Assembly (NCBI RefSeq): GCF_029893355.1
Contig: NZ_JARZAI010000007.1
Coordinates: forward strand, 124,001-188,000
Length of the DNA: 64,000 bases
Origin: Kitasatospora sp. MAA4
GTDB taxonomy: Bacteria > Actinomycetota > Actinomycetes > Streptomycetales > Streptomycetaceae
Direction: 5' to 3'
The notes beneath the pieces are model-generated. The model saw nothing but the letters and a program-made list of their open reading frames with translations, searched no databases and was not told where the DNA came from. Shown piece after piece: positions 37,316-47,161 of the stretch (position 1 is its first letter; every line of letters starts with the position of its first letter). The translations under genes were made by a program, and so were the position numbers.

Positions 37316-38245
37316 TCAGCGCGACTGCTGGGCGGGGACGCCCAGGGCGTCGTCCGTCGGCAGCGAGGCGGCGGCCACGGCCGCGCCGGTCAGCGTGGCG
37401 AGCATCTCGCGCACGTTGGTCAGCTGGGCGTTGATGCTGTCGCGGCGGTTGGTGAGCGCCGCCAGCTCGCGCTCGGACTCGCTGCGGATCCGGTCGGCCT
37501 TGGCGTTGGCGTCGGCCACGATGTCCTCGGACTGGCGCTGGGCCGTCTCCACCGTCTGACGGGCGCGGCGCTCGGCGTCGGTGCGCAGCTTCTCGGCCTC
37601 CAGGCGGAGCTGCTCGGCGCGGTGCTCGATCTCGGCCAGGCGCTTCTCGGCCTTGGCCTGACGGGCCGCCAGGTCGCGCTCGGACTGCTCGCGGCGCTTG
37701 GCCAGGTTGGTCTCGAACTCCAGCGCGGCCTGGGCGGCCTTGGTGCGGGTCTCCTCGAAGAGGGCGTCCGCCTCCTCGCGCTTGTTCTGAGCGTCCTTGT
37801 TGGCCTCGTTGCGCAGCTGGGCGCTGTCGCTCTTGGCCTTGTCGACGATCCGCAGACCCTCGTCCTCGGCCTTCGCCTTGCGGTCCTTGGCGTAGTTCTC
37901 CGCCTCGGAACGGACCTGCTGGGCGGCCGCCTCGGCCAGCTCGCGGTGCTGCTCGGCGGCGCGGTGGGCCTCCTCACGCAGGTCCTTCGCCTCCTCCTCA
38001 GCCAGGCGCAGGATCTTCTCGACCCGGGCACCGAGACCGGCGTACGAGGGCTCGGCGTCGCTGACCGCGGCCTGCGCGCTCTGCGTCTCCAGGTGGAGCT
38101 CCTCGATGCGCTTCTCCAGCGCGCCGATCCTGGTCAACGCGCTGTCACGGTCGGCCACCAGCTTGGTGATCCGCTCGTCTACCTGGGCACGCTCGTACCC
38201 ACGGCGCACCAGGTCGAAGCCGTGAGGGGAGTGACTGTCGCTCAT
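37316..38245 (-). CDS. filP: FilP, intermediate-filament-like coiled-coil protein
   Basis: Cytoskeletal protein that in S. coelicolor assembles into filaments behind hyphal tips and gives the hypha stiffness. 309 residues. A DivIVA-like N-terminus (HGFDLVRRGYERAQVDERI) is followed by almost continuous coiled coil from about residue 20 to 280, rich in Glu/Ala/Arg, and a short Ala-rich C-terminus. It is directly downstream of the paralogous giant coiled-coil gene scy. The 108-bp gap and own ribosome-binding region suggest a separate promoter. Confidence 0.93.
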   Translation of the reverse strand: MSDSHSPHGFDLVRRGYERAQVDERITKLVADRDSALTRIGALEKRIEELHLETQSAQAAVSDAEPSYAGLGARVEKILRLAEEEAKDLREEAHRAAEQHRELAEAAAQQVRSEAENYAKDRKAKAEDEGLRIVDKAKSDSAQLRNEANKDAQNKREEADALFEETRTKAAQAALEFETNLAKRREQSERDLAARQAKAEKRLAEIEHRAEQLRLEAEKLRTDAERRARQTVETAQRQSEDIVADANAKADRIRSESERELAALTNRRDSINAQLTNVREMLATLTGAAVAAASLPTDDALGVPAQQSR

Positions 38246-38352
38246 GGGGTTCTGGGCTTCCTGTCGTCAAACCGCTGAGGTGGTTGAGGGAATCCTGACA
38301 CGTTACCGGAGTGTCTTCGGCAAAAAGCCTATGGCGGACGGACAATGTCCGC

Positions 38353-41300
38353 TCAATCGGGTGGTGTCCCTCCCGACCTGCCGCCACCCGAACGAGGGGC
38401 GCCCACTCCTGCGCCCGCCTTCGAGCCCCCGTTGTTCTTGCCCCCGCTGCCCCCGCCTGACCCACCGGACCCGCCGCTCGTCTCACGAGCGGCCGTCTGC
38501 TGGACCGGTGACGGTGCCTCGAACGCCTCCAGTGCGGAGAGCACGTCCTGCACCCGGGAAATCTCGGTGTTGATGTCCTTGCGCCGGCGCACGAGTTCGT
38601 CCAGCTCGCGCCGGCCGTCGTCGGTCACCCGCTGCGCCTCGGCCTTGGCCTCGGACCGCAGGCGCTCGGCCTCCTCGGCGGCCGAGCGCAGCTGCTCGTC
38701 GGCGTCCTCGGCGGCGGAGCGCAGCCGCTTGGCCGCCTCCGTCGAGGCCGCCTCGATCTGCTCCTCGGCCTCCTCGCGCGCGGCCTTGAGCCGGGCCTCG
38801 GCCTCGGTGCGCAGCTGCTCGGCCTCGGCGGTGGCGTCGACGAGCTTCTGCTCGGCCTTGGCCGTGGAGTCGGCGAGCTTCTGGTCCGCCTCCTTCAGCA
38901 GGCCCTCGGCCTTGCGGACGGCGGCGATCCGGACCTTGCTGGCCTCCGCCGACGCCTCGGACGTCAGCTCGGCGGCCCGCTCCTCGGCGGCCGCGACCAG
39001 CGAGGCGGCCAGCTCCTCGGCCTCGACGACGGCCGTCAGGGCCTGCTCCTCGGCCTCGGTCAGCTGCTCCTGAGCGGCCGTCACCAGGGCGTCCACCCGC
39101 TCGCCGGCCGACTTCATGGCCTGCGCGTTCTCCTTGCGGGCCCGCTCGTGCAGCGCCTCGATCTCGGCGTCGGTGCGCTCGCGCAGCTCCTCGGCACGCT
39201 CGCGGATCGCGGTGGAGTCCCGGCGGGCCTCGGAGAGCATCGCGTCGGCGTCCGCGCGCGAGCGCTCCACCTCGGCCTGCCCGGCCGCCTCGCCGGCCGC
39301 GACCAGGCGGTCCGCCTCCTTGCGGGCGGCGGCCACCATGGCGTCGGCCTGCTCCTCGGCGGCGGCGGTGGTGGCCAGCGCGGTGCTCTGGGACTCCTCG
39401 CCGAGCGCCTCGGCGTCGGCGAAGGCCTTCTCCAGGACGGACTGGGCCTGCGCGCGGGTCGCCGAGTCGTACTGCTCGGCCTGCTCGCGGGTGCCCACGT
39501 CGTAGGCGTCGGCCCGGGCCCGGGTGGCGACCTCGTACTCCTCCGCGAGGGTGCGCGTCGCGGACGCGAACTCCTCGGCCTCGGTGCGCAGTCGGGCCGC
39601 GTAGCGCTCCGCCTCGGCGACCGCGGCGGCGCTGCGCTCCTCGGCCTCGGCCAGCGTGCGGGCGGCCTGTGCCTCGGCCTCGGCCAGCGTGCGGGCGGCC
39701 TGTGCCTCGGCCTCGGCGCGGTGCCGGCGGGCGTCCTCCTCGGCCTGCCGGCGTTCGGCGTTGGCCTCGGTGCGCAGCTGCGCGTCGTACTCCTGGGCCT
39801 CGCCGTGCAGACGGGCCGACTCGGCCTCGGCCTCGGCGCGGGTCCGGGCGGCGAACTCCTCGCTCGCGGCGCGCAGCCGCTCGGAGTGCTCCTCGGCCTC
39901 GCTCTGCAGCTGGGCGGCGTACGCCTCGGCCTCCGCGGCCGTCCGGGCGGCGGCCGCGGACGCGGCCTCGCGCTCGGCCTCGGCCTCGGCGGTGGTGCGC
40001 TCGCGCAGCTCGGTGGTGTCCCGCTCGGCCTCGGCACGCAGCTGCGCGTCGAACTCCTGCGCCTCGGCCTGCACCCGGGCCGCCTCGGCCTCGGCCTCGG
40101 CACGAAGCTGGGCGCTCTCCCGGGCGGCGGTGTCGCGCAGTTCGGCCAGCTCCAGCTCGGCCAGCTCGCGGGCGTCGGCGGTCTCCCGCTCGGTGCGCGC
40201 GATCAGGTCGGCGACCTGCTGGGAGGCGCTCTCGTGCATGCCGGCCACCGACTGGCGGACGGCGGCGGACTCGTCCTCGGCGGTGGCGACCAGCTCGGTG
40301 GCGCGGGCGGTGGCGGCGGCGGTGAGGCCGGCCGCCTCAAGGCGGGCCTGTTCCAGCTGCTCGGCGGCCTCGGCGCTGAGCCGGGCGGCCTCCTCGGTGG
40401 CGGCGGCGCGCTCCTGGGCCGCCGCGCTGCGCAGCTCGGCGGCCTCCCGGGCGGCCTCGGCGGCCAGCGCCTGGGCGGCGGCCTCGGCCTCGGCGGTGAC
40501 GCTGTCGGCAGCGGCCTGGGCCTGGTCGATCGCGCTCTCGGCGGCGGCCCGGGTCCGGGCGGTCAGCTCGGCGGCGGCGCTCTGCGCCTCGGCGGTGAGC
40601 GACTGCGCGGCGGCCTGGGCTTCGGCGGTGAGCTGCTCGGTGGCGGCCTGGGTACGGGCGGTCAGCTCGTCGGCCGCGGCTTGGGCCTCGGCCGTCAGCG
40701 TGCGGGCCGCGGTCTGCGCCTCGGTGCGCAGCGCCAGCGCCTCGGCCTCGGCCTCGCTACGGGCGGCCTCGGCCGCCGCGTCGGCCAGCTCCAGCTGCTC
40801 GGCGGCCTGGGTCCGCAGCGCCAGCGCCTCGGCCTCGGCCTCGGCGCGCACCCGGGCGGTCTGCGCCTCGGTGCTCTCGCGCAGCGCCTGGGTCTCGGCG
40901 GCGGTGCGCTCGGTCAGTTCGGTCGAGGCGATCCGGGCGGCCTCACGGGCGGCCTGAGCGGCCCGCAGCTGCTCGGCGACCTCCTCGCGCTCGCGCAGCA
41001 GGGCGGCGGCGGCCTCCTCGGCGGCCCGCCGGCTCTCCTCGCGCAGTGCGTTCGCGGTCGCCTCGGCGTCGGCGCGCAGCGCGTCGGCGGCGGCCTGCGC
41101 CTGAGCGGTCAGTGCCTCGGCGGCGGCCCGCGACTCGGCCTCCCTGGCTTCGGCTGCGGCCTGTGCCTCGGTCTGCAGGGCGGTCGCCTCGGCCTGCGCC
41201 TCGGCCCGCACCCGCTGGTCGAACTCGGTTGCCTCGCGCCGCAGTTCGGCGGTCTCCCGCTCGGCGGCGGCCCGGTTCTCGGCGGCCGCGGCCTTGGCGG

Positions 41301-43236
41301 CGGCGACCGCGTCGCGGTGCTGCTGCTCGGCCGCGACGGTCAGCTTCTCGGCCTCGGAACGGGCTCGGCCGAGCATCTGCTCGGCCCGGGCCTGCATCTG
41401 CCCGACCTGCTCCTTGGCCTCGGTGCGCAGCCGCTCGACCTCGACGCCGGCGCCCGCGCGCAGCTCGTCCGAGTCGGCCTTGGCCTTGGTCAGCAGCTCC
41501 TCGGCGTTCTTGGCCGACTCCTCTATCTGGACCACGGCCTGCCGGCGGGCCTCGCCGCGCACCTTCTCGGCGTCGGCCGAGGCCTGCGCCCGCAGCTCCT
41601 CGGCCTCGGCGCGCAGCCGGGCGGCCTCGTCCTGCATCTGCTCCATGCGGGCGCGGATCCCCGCGGCGTCGTCCAGCGCGGCGTTCTGCGCCTGCTCAAC
41701 GGACTCCTGGGCCTGCTCGCGCAGCCGCTCCGCCTCGGCGGAGGCCTCGCTGCGGATCCGCTCGGCCTCGGCGGCGGCCTCGGCCCGGGTCGCCTCGGCG
41801 TCCTGCCCGGCCCGGGCGAGCGCCTCCTCGGCGCTCTTGGCGGCCTTGGCGAGGTGCATGGTGGCGTCCTTGGCGCCCTCGGCCCGGCCCTGCTCGCGGG
41901 CGTCGGCGCGCAGCGCCTCGGCGGCGGCCTCGGCCTGCGCGCGCATCTCGGCGGCCTCGGCCTGCGCGGCGGCCCGCAGCTCGGCGATGGAGGCCTCGGC
42001 CTCCTGGCGCAGCTGGGCGGCGACGGACTGGGCCGCGCCGCGCAGCCGCTCGCTCTCCTCGGCGGCGGCGGCCTTGGCGGCCTCCGCCTCGGCCTGGGCG
42101 TTGTGGGCGCGGGCCTCGGCCTCGGCGGCGGTGGCCCTGATCCGCTCGGCCTCCTTGGTGGCGTTGGCGACCATCCGGGCCACCTCGGCCTTGGCGGTCT
42201 GCGAGCGCTGCTCGCCCTTGGCCTCGCCGTCCGCGACCCGCTGCTCGGCGACCGCGGCCGCGTCCGCCTGCAACTGCTCGGCGGCCAGCGCCGCCTGGGC
42301 GCGCAGCTCGCCCGCCTCCAGGCGGGCCCGCTCGGCCTCCGCCCGGGCCTCCTCGCGCAGCCGCTCGACCTCGGCCTGGGCCTGCGCGAGCGCCGCCTCG
42401 GCCTGCTGCTGCGCCTCGACGGACTGCTGCTTGAGCTGGGCGATCTCGCGCTGTGCGGCGGCCAGCTGCTGCTCGGCGGCGGCCTGCGCCCCGGCCAGCT
42501 GCTGCTGGGCCTGGTTGGCGGCGCTGCCGCGCAGCTCCTGGGCCTCCGCGTTGGCCTGCTGGGCCTGCTGGGAGGCGGCGCGCAGCAGGCGCTCGGCGTC
42601 CTGCTGGGCGCGCAGCAGCGCGGCCTCGGCGGCGGCCTGGGCCTCGCCGCGGGCGGCGTCCACGTCGGCGGCGGTCTGCGCCCGGGCCTGGTCGGCCAGG
42701 GCGGCGGCCGAGGCGCGGGCGGCGGCGACCAGGCGTTCGGCCTCGGCCTGGGCGTCCTGGAGCAGGCGCTGGGCCTCCTGCTCGGTGCCGGCCCGGGTCT
42801 GCTCGGCCCAGTTGACGTTCTCCTTGACGTGCCGTTCGGCGCTGCGGCGCAGCTCCGCCAGCTCGTCGTCCATCTGCCGGCGGCGGGCCTGGAGCTCGGC
42901 CTCCAGCCGGGCGGTGCGCTCGGCGGCCTCGGCCATCAGTCGCTGGGTGGCGGCCTGGGACTCGCGCAGCTGCCGTTCGGCGTCCGCGCGCAGTTGCTGG
43001 GCCTGGAGTTCGGCGGTGCGCAGGAGCTGCTCGGCCTGGCCGGAGACGGCGTCGAAGGCGCGCGGCTGTGCAAGCTGCCGACGAGATTCGTGCAGCTTGG
43101 CCCGGAGCACCTCCACCTGGTAGGCGAGGTCCTCGGCATGCTCGGCGGTCTTGTCCCGCTCCTTGCGAAGCCGCTCCATGTCGGCTTCGAACTTGGAGAG
43201 GTGATCGTCAACCTCGTAGCGGTCGTTGCCCCGCAC
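38353..43236 (-). CDS. scy: Scy, giant coiled-coil polarity protein
   Basis: Organiser of polar growth: with DivIVA and FilP it forms the tip-organising centre of Streptomyces hyphae. About 1627 residues, nearly all coiled coil after a DivIVA-like N-terminus (DRYEVDDHLSKFEADMERLRKE), built of Ala/Glu/Arg-rich 11-residue-type repeats, and closing with a glycine-rich tail (GGSGGSGGGSGG). I place the start at the GTG at 43236 (VRGNDRYEV); the frame runs to 43554, but that part is not Scy-like. AGGAGA lies 16 bases upstream, rather far, so the start is approximate. The opposite strand is open over the whole length only because of codon bias. Confidence 0.92.
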   Translation of the reverse strand: MRGNDRYEVDDHLSKFEADMERLRKERDKTAEHAEDLAYQVEVLRAKLHESRRQLAQPRAFDAVSGQAEQLLRTAELQAQQLRADAERQLRESQAATQRLMAEAAERTARLEAELQARRRQMDDELAELRRSAERHVKENVNWAEQTRAGTEQEAQRLLQDAQAEAERLVAAARASAAALADQARAQTAADVDAARGEAQAAAEAALLRAQQDAERLLRAASQQAQQANAEAQELRGSAANQAQQQLAGAQAAAEQQLAAAQREIAQLKQQSVEAQQQAEAALAQAQAEVERLREEARAEAERARLEAGELRAQAALAAEQLQADAAAVAEQRVADGEAKGEQRSQTAKAEVARMVANATKEAERIRATAAEAEARAHNAQAEAEAAKAAAAEESERLRGAAQSVAAQLRQEAEASIAELRAAAQAEAAEMRAQAEAAAEALRADAREQGRAEGAKDATMHLAKAAKSAEEALARAGQDAEATRAEAAAEAERIRSEASAEAERLREQAQESVEQAQNAALDDAAGIRARMEQMQDEAARLRAEAEELRAQASADAEKVRGEARRQAVVQIEESAKNAEELLTKAKADSDELRAGAGVEVERLRTEAKEQVGQMQARAEQMLGRARSEAEKLTVAAEQQHRDAVAAAKAAAAENRAAAERETAELRREATEFDQRVRAEAQAEATALQTEAQAAAEAREAESRAAAEALTAQAQAAADALRADAEATANALREESRRAAEEAAAALLREREEVAEQLRAAQAAREAARIASTELTERTAAETQALRESTEAQTARVRAEAEAEALALRTQAAEQLELADAAAEAARSEAEAEALALRTEAQTAARTLTAEAQAAADELTARTQAATEQLTAEAQAAAQSLTAEAQSAAAELTARTRAAAESAIDQAQAAADSVTAEAEAAAQALAAEAAREAAELRSAAAQERAAATEEAARLSAEAAEQLEQARLEAAGLTAAATARATELVATAEDESAAVRQSVAGMHESASQQVADLIARTERETADARELAELELAELRDTAARESAQLRAEAEAEAARVQAEAQEFDAQLRAEAERDTTELRERTTAEAEAEREAASAAAARTAAEAEAYAAQLQSEAEEHSERLRAASEEFAARTRAEAEAESARLHGEAQEYDAQLRTEANAERRQAEEDARRHRAEAEAQAARTLAEAEAQAARTLAEAEERSAAAVAEAERYAARLRTEAEEFASATRTLAEEYEVATRARADAYDVGTREQAEQYDSATRAQAQSVLEKAFADAEALGEESQSTALATTAAAEEQADAMVAAARKEADRLVAAGEAAGQAEVERSRADADAMLSEARRDSTAIRERAEELRERTDAEIEALHERARKENAQAMKSAGERVDALVTAAQEQLTEAEEQALTAVVEAEELAASLVAAAEERAAELTSEASAEASKVRIAAVRKAEGLLKEADQKLADSTAKAEQKLVDATAEAEQLRTEAEARLKAAREEAEEQIEAASTEAAKRLRSAAEDADEQLRSAAEEAERLRSEAKAEAQRVTDDGRRELDELVRRRKDINTEISRVQDVLSALEAFEAPSPVQQTAARETSGGSGGSGGGSGGKNNGGSKAGAGVGAPRSGGGRSGGTPPD
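39641..39706 (-). repeat. 33-bp perfect tandem duplication inside scy
   Basis: Bases 39641-39673 recur exactly at 39674-39706. In the protein this duplicates an 11-residue unit, AEAEAQAARTL, matching the hendecad period of the coiled coil, so the frame and helix phase are kept. Confidence 0.9.
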
Positions 43237-43688
43237 TGCGCGGTCCCATCCATCTCCTGGTCGCGTCCTCGACCCGCGCGGCCCGAAAGGCGGCCTCGGG
43301 AGAGGCCGGCCGCGCTGGTCCTTGCATCCGCGGCCAGTCCCGTACGGGACCGGCTGTTCGAACGCCCCCGATGCCGGGGACGTCCGCCACGGTCGGAGCC
43401 CTGGCGGGTGGCGCGCGGCCGTGACCGCGCTCCGCCGACCGGGTGGACTCCTGGGCGAACTCTTGCCTTCTGGAGAATGGTGACAGATCCGAACACCGGC
43501 TTGCTCAGCCGTGCCCCGGATACGGACTCCCCTACGACCGGGACCGACTGTCACTGGTCAGTCTTCCCCGCCCTTGGCCGTGCCTGCCGGGCTGCTCCTC
43601 GCGGAGGCCGTCACGCACCTGGGCATTGTAGTGGGCCGAAGCGGGACTTTGACCGCCGAGTCCGGCACTCGCGCAGGTTACCGGCCGG
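43237..43688. other. Intergenic region upstream of scy
   Basis: 452 bp between the scy start and the mce stop, holding the scy promoter. A 14-bp perfect palindrome GTCCCGTACGGGAC lies at 43337-43350, about 100 bp upstream of the scy start. Several frames are open through it but none has a ribosome-binding site or recognisable product. Confidence 0.6.
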
Positions 43689-44126
43689 TCAGTGGCCCGC
43701 CTGCGGGTCGGCGGAGGTGACCAGCTCGGTCAGCACGCCGCCGCAGTCCTTGGGGTGCAGGAAGGTGATCCGCGAGCCCATCGAACCGATCCGCGGCTCC
43801 TCGTAGAGCACCCGGACGCCCTTCGCCTTGATGTCCGCGGCGTCGCCGTCGACGTCGGCGGTCCCGAACGCGATGTGGTGCACGCCCTCGCCGTTCTTCG
43901 CCAGCCACTTGGCGACCGTGGAGTCCTCGCGGGTCGGCTCCAGCAGCTGGAGGTACGAGGCGCCGCCGTCGCCGGTGTCGTTGATCTTCAGCATCGCCTC
44001 GCGGACGCCCTGCTCCTCGTTGACCTCGCTGTGGTACACCTCGAAGCCGTACGTGGCACGGTAGAACTCGACAGTCTTGTCGAGGTCGAAGCAGGCGATG
44101 CCGATGTGGTCGATCCGGGTCAACAC
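43689..44126 (-). CDS. mce: Methylmalonyl-CoA epimerase
   Basis: VOC-superfamily metalloenzyme interconverting (2R)- and (2S)-methylmalonyl-CoA, linking propionyl-CoA carboxylation and the B12-dependent mutase. 145 residues: LTRIDHIGIACFDLDKTVEFY contains the first metal histidine, GVHHIAFGTADVD the second, and PKDCGGVLTELV the terminal glutamate. GTG at 44126 with GGAGG 5 bases upstream (minus strand). It is divergent from the thiolase gene, with a 211-bp shared promoter region. Confidence 0.95.
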   Translation of the reverse strand: MLTRIDHIGIACFDLDKTVEFYRATYGFEVYHSEVNEEQGVREAMLKINDTGDGGASYLQLLEPTREDSTVAKWLAKNGEGVHHIAFGTADVDGDAADIKAKGVRVLYEEPRIGSMGSRITFLHPKDCGGVLTELVTSADPQAGH

Positions 44127-44337
44127 AGGAGCCTCCAGGGGTCGGGTTGCAGTCAGTGCAGCGCACAACGGGCCCGCCGCGCCACTGGGCCGTGTGCGAG
44201 CCTGATCACACCGTTGCTCCGGTGACGCCCGGGTTACGGGTCAGTACATTGAGCTGCATCCCTCTCCCCGGGCCCTGCTGCTGCCGCTCCAAGCTCCGCA
44301 GGACTCGCTGGCCAAGACGTGCGAAGGGGCTCGTTCC

Positions 44338-45552
44338 ATGCCTACCGCTTCCACCGCTTCCACCGCTACTACTTCCGTCATCGTCGCCGGCGCCCGCACC
44401 CCGATGGGCCGCCTGCTCGGCTCGCTCAAGGGGTTCTCGGGTGCCGAGCTCGGCGGCTTCGCCATCAAGGCCGCCCTCCAGCGGGCCGGTGTGGCGGGCG
44501 ACCAGGTGCAGTACGTGATCATGGGCCAGGTGCTGCAGGCCGGCGCGGGCCAGATCCCCGCCCGCCAGGCCGCAGTCAAGGCCGGCATCCCGATGAACGT
44601 CCCCGCGCTGACCATCAACAAGGTCTGCCTCTCGGGCCTGGACGCCATCGCGCTGGCCGACCAGCTGATCCGCGCCGGCGAGTTCGACATCGTGGTGGCC
44701 GGCGGCCAGGAGTCGATGACCAACGCGCCGCACCTGCTGCCGAAGTCCCGCGAGGGCTACAAGTACGGCTCGATCGAGATGCTCGACGCGATGGCCTTCG
44801 ACGGCCTGACCGACGCGTTCGAGAACATCCCGATGGGCGAGTCCACCGAGAAGCACAACACCCGCCTGGGCATCGCCCGCGAGGTGCAGGACCACCTCGC
44901 GGCCCTCTCGCACCAGCGCGCCGCCGCCGCCCAGAAGAACGGCGTCTTCGACGCCGAGATCACCCCCGTGGAGATCCCGCAGCGCAAGGGCGAGCCGGTG
45001 GTCTTCTCTAGGGACGAGGGCATCCGCGCCGAGACCACCGTGGAGACGCTGGCCAAGCTGCGCCCGGCCTTCGACAAGGCCGGCACCATCACGGCCGGCA
45101 CCTCCTCGCAGATCTCCGACGGCGCCGCCGCGGTGGTCGTGATGAGCAAGGCCAAGGCCGAGGAGCTGGGCCTGAGCTGGATCGCCGAGATCGGCGCGCA
45201 CGGCAACGTCGCGGGCCCGGACAACTCGCTGCAGTCGCAGCCGTCCAACGCGATCAGGCACGCGCTCTCCAAGGAGGGCATCGGCGTCGAGGACCTCGAC
45301 CTGATCGAGATCAACGAGGCCTTCGCGGCGGTCGCCTACCAGTCGATGAAGGACCTCGGCGTCGGCGAGGAGAAGGTCAACGTCAACGGCGGCGCGATCG
45401 CGCTCGGCCACCCGATCGGGATGTCCGGCGCCCGGGTCGTGCTGCACCTGGCGCTGGAGCTCCAGCGGCGCGGCGGCGGCGTCGGTGCGGCCGCGCTGTG
45501 CGGCGGCGGCGGCCAGGGCGACGCCCTGATCGTCCGGGTCCCCAAGGCCTGA
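44338..45552 (+). CDS. Acetyl-CoA C-acetyltransferase (thiolase)
   Basis: Condenses two acetyl-CoA to acetoacetyl-CoA or cleaves 3-ketoacyl-CoA. 404 residues. Catalytic Cys97 in [10 protein letters not shown], the [11 protein letters not shown] segment, the [11 protein letters not shown] histidine and the C-terminal CGGGGQGDA cysteine are all present. The first ~10 residues are Thr/Ala/Ser-rich. ATG at 44338 with GAAGGGG upstream. Context: divergent from mce and followed by meaB. Confidence 0.95.
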   Translation: MPTASTASTATTSVIVAGARTPMGRLLGSLKGFSGAELGGFAIKAALQRAGVAGDQVQYVIMGQVLQAGAGQIPARQAAVKAGIPMNVPALTINKVCLSGLDAIALADQLIRAGEFDIVVAGGQESMTNAPHLLPKSREGYKYGSIEMLDAMAFDGLTDAFENIPMGESTEKHNTRLGIAREVQDHLAALSHQRAAAAQKNGVFDAEITPVEIPQRKGEPVVFSRDEGIRAETTVETLAKLRPAFDKAGTITAGTSSQISDGAAAVVVMSKAKAEELGLSWIAEIGAHGNVAGPDNSLQSQPSNAIRHALSKEGIGVEDLDLIEINEAFAAVAYQSMKDLGVGEEKVNVNGGAIALGHPIGMSGARVVLHLALELQRRGGGVGAAALCGGGGQGDALIVRVPKA

Positions 45553-45573
45553 CCCACCCCGTAGCCCCACCCG

Positions 45574-45603
45574 GCCGGTGCCTCGCGACTGCGGGGCACC
45601 GGC
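45574..45603 (+). terminator. Hairpin between thiolase and meaB genes
   Basis: GCCGGTGCC-T-CGC pairs with GCG-G-GGCACCGGC, ~13 bp with one T-G pair and a GACT loop, followed by TTT. It lies just before the meaB ribosome-binding site, so it may attenuate readthrough rather than end all transcription. Confidence 0.6.
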
Positions 45604-45628
45604 TTTGGACCGAGGAGACCCAAGCGCC

Positions 45629-46585
45629 ATGATCGATGTGCCGACCCTGGTCGAGCAGGCCCGCGAGGGGCGCCCGCGCGCGGTGGCCCGGCTGATCTCG
45701 CTGGTCGAGAACGCCGCCCCGCAGCTGCGCGAGGTGATGGCCGCGCTCGCCCCGCACACCGGGCGGGCGTACACCGTCGGCCTGACCGGTTCGCCGGGCG
45801 TGGGCAAGTCGACCTCGACCTCCGCACTGGTGTCGGCCTACCGGCGCCTGGGCAAGCGGGTCGCGGTGCTGGCGGTGGACCCGTCCTCGCCGTTCTCCGG
45901 CGGCGCGCTGCTCGGCGACCGGGTGCGGATGCAGGACCACGCCACCGATCCGGACGTCTTCATCCGCTCGATGGCCACCCGCGGCCACCTGGGCGGGCTC
46001 TCCTGGGCGGCCCCGCAGGCGCTGCGGGTGCTGGACGCGGCGGGGTGCGACGTGATCCTGGTGGAGACCGTCGGGGTCGGCCAGTCCGAGGTGGAGGTGG
46101 CCGCGCAGGCGGACACCACGGTCGTGCTGCTGGCGCCCGGGATGGGCGACGGGATCCAGGCCGCCAAGGCGGGGATCCTGGAGATCGGCGACGTCTTCGT
46201 GGTCAACAAGGCCGACCGGGACGGCGCGGACTCCACCGCCCGGGAGCTGGGCCACATGCTCGGCCTCGGCGAGTCCCGCGAGCCGGGGGACTGGCGGCCG
46301 CCGATCCTCAAGACCGTGGCCGCCCGCGGCGAGGGCGTCGACGAGGTGGTCGAGGCGCTGGAGAAGCACCGCGCCTGGCTGGAGGCGGGCGGCGAGCTGG
46401 CCGTGCGCCGACGGCGCCGGGCGGCCGAGGAGATCGAGGCGATCGCGCTGGCGGCGCTGCGCTCGCGGATCGGCGACCTGCACGGCGACCGGCACCTGGA
46501 CGCGCTGGCCGAGCGGGTGGCCGCCGGGCAGTTGGACCCGTACGGCGCGGCGGACGAACTCGTGGCCGGTCTGACGGACCGCTGA
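45629..46585 (+). CDS. meaB: MeaB-family G-protein chaperone of acyl-CoA mutase
   Basis: G3E GTPase that protects and reloads B12-dependent methylmalonyl- or isobutyryl-CoA mutase. 318 residues: P-loop GSPGVGKS at 54-61, [15 protein letters not shown] (Walker B and switch), NKAD base-recognition motif in [10 protein letters not shown], and the C-terminal dimerisation arm. ATG at 45629 with GAGGAGA upstream. Its likely client is the mutase encoded 6 kb downstream. Confidence 0.94.
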   Translation: MIDVPTLVEQAREGRPRAVARLISLVENAAPQLREVMAALAPHTGRAYTVGLTGSPGVGKSTSTSALVSAYRRLGKRVAVLAVDPSSPFSGGALLGDRVRMQDHATDPDVFIRSMATRGHLGGLSWAAPQALRVLDAAGCDVILVETVGVGQSEVEVAAQADTTVVLLAPGMGDGIQAAKAGILEIGDVFVVNKADRDGADSTARELGHMLGLGESREPGDWRPPILKTVAARGEGVDEVVEALEKHRAWLEAGGELAVRRRRRAAEEIEAIALAALRSRIGDLHGDRHLDALAERVAAGQLDPYGAADELVAGLTDR

Positions 46586-46598
46586 GCCTCGTGGGGGC

Positions 46599-47132
46599 CT
46601 AGCCGCGCCCGCGCAGGCCGCGCAGGTGTTCGGCGATCGGTGCGAGCGCCTCGTACATGGCGTCCAGCTGGTCGCTGTCGAAGCGGTCGATGAAGTGCGC
46701 GCGGACGCTGCGGACATGGTCCGGTGCGACCTTCTGCATGGTCTCCCAGCCCTGGTCCGTCAGGTTGGCGTAGAGGCCTCGGCGGTCGCCCGGACACTCC
46801 TGGCGCAGCACCAGACCGGCGCTCTCCATCCGGGTGATCTGGTGCGAGAGCCGGCTCTTGGACTGGAGGGTGGCGGTGGCCAGGTCGGTCATCCGCATCC
46901 GCCGCTTGGGCGACTCGGAGAGCACCACCAGGATCTCGTAGTCGTTGCTGGCCAGGCCGTGCGGCTGGAGCTCGCGGCCGAGCTGGTACATCAGCAGCTG
47001 ACTGACCTCCAGATGGGCACGCCAGAGCCGCTGCTCCCGGGCGTTCAGCCAGGGGGTGTCGTCCGGAGCGGTGGCGGCCGGCGGGGCCTGGGCTTCGGTC
47101 GGCTCAGTGGCGTGCGTGTCCATACCGTCCAT
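46599..47132 (-). CDS. MarR-family transcriptional regulator
   Basis: About 177 residues with the winged-helix core: LQPHGLASNDYEILVVLSESP, RMRMTDLATATLQSKSRLSHQITRME (recognition helix) and the wing VLRQECPGDRRGLYANLTDQG. It contains one cysteine, in the wing. The start is uncertain: ATG at 47132 follows an AATATT hexamer by 7 bases and may be leaderless, while ATG at 47123 gives the more usual MDT start. A likely operator lies just upstream. It follows the three AIM24 genes on the same strand but has its own AT-rich promoter. Confidence 0.88.
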   Translation of the reverse strand: MDGMDTHATEPTEAQAPPAATAPDDTPWLNAREQRLWRAHLEVSQLLMYQLGRELQPHGLASNDYEILVVLSESPKRRMRMTDLATATLQSKSRLSHQITRMESAGLVLRQECPGDRRGLYANLTDQGWETMQKVAPDHVRSVRAHFIDRFDSDQLDAMYEALAPIAEHLRGLRGRG

Positions 47133-47143
47133 GATACGCAATA

Positions 47144-47161
47144 TTGTTCAATTTTCTACAA
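47144..47161 (-). promoter_or_regulatory. Candidate MarR operator/promoter
   Basis: TTGT and ACAA half-sites 10 bases apart lie in a short AT-rich island, rare in this GC-rich sequence, immediately before the MarR gene. Autoregulation is usual in the family; binding is inferred. Confidence 0.45.

Noticed and set aside
39148-43806. 1552-residue open frame opposite scy
   Set aside because: Gly/Leu-rich mirror of the coiled-coil codons, with no ribosome-binding site or recognisable domain; scy on the other strand is clear.
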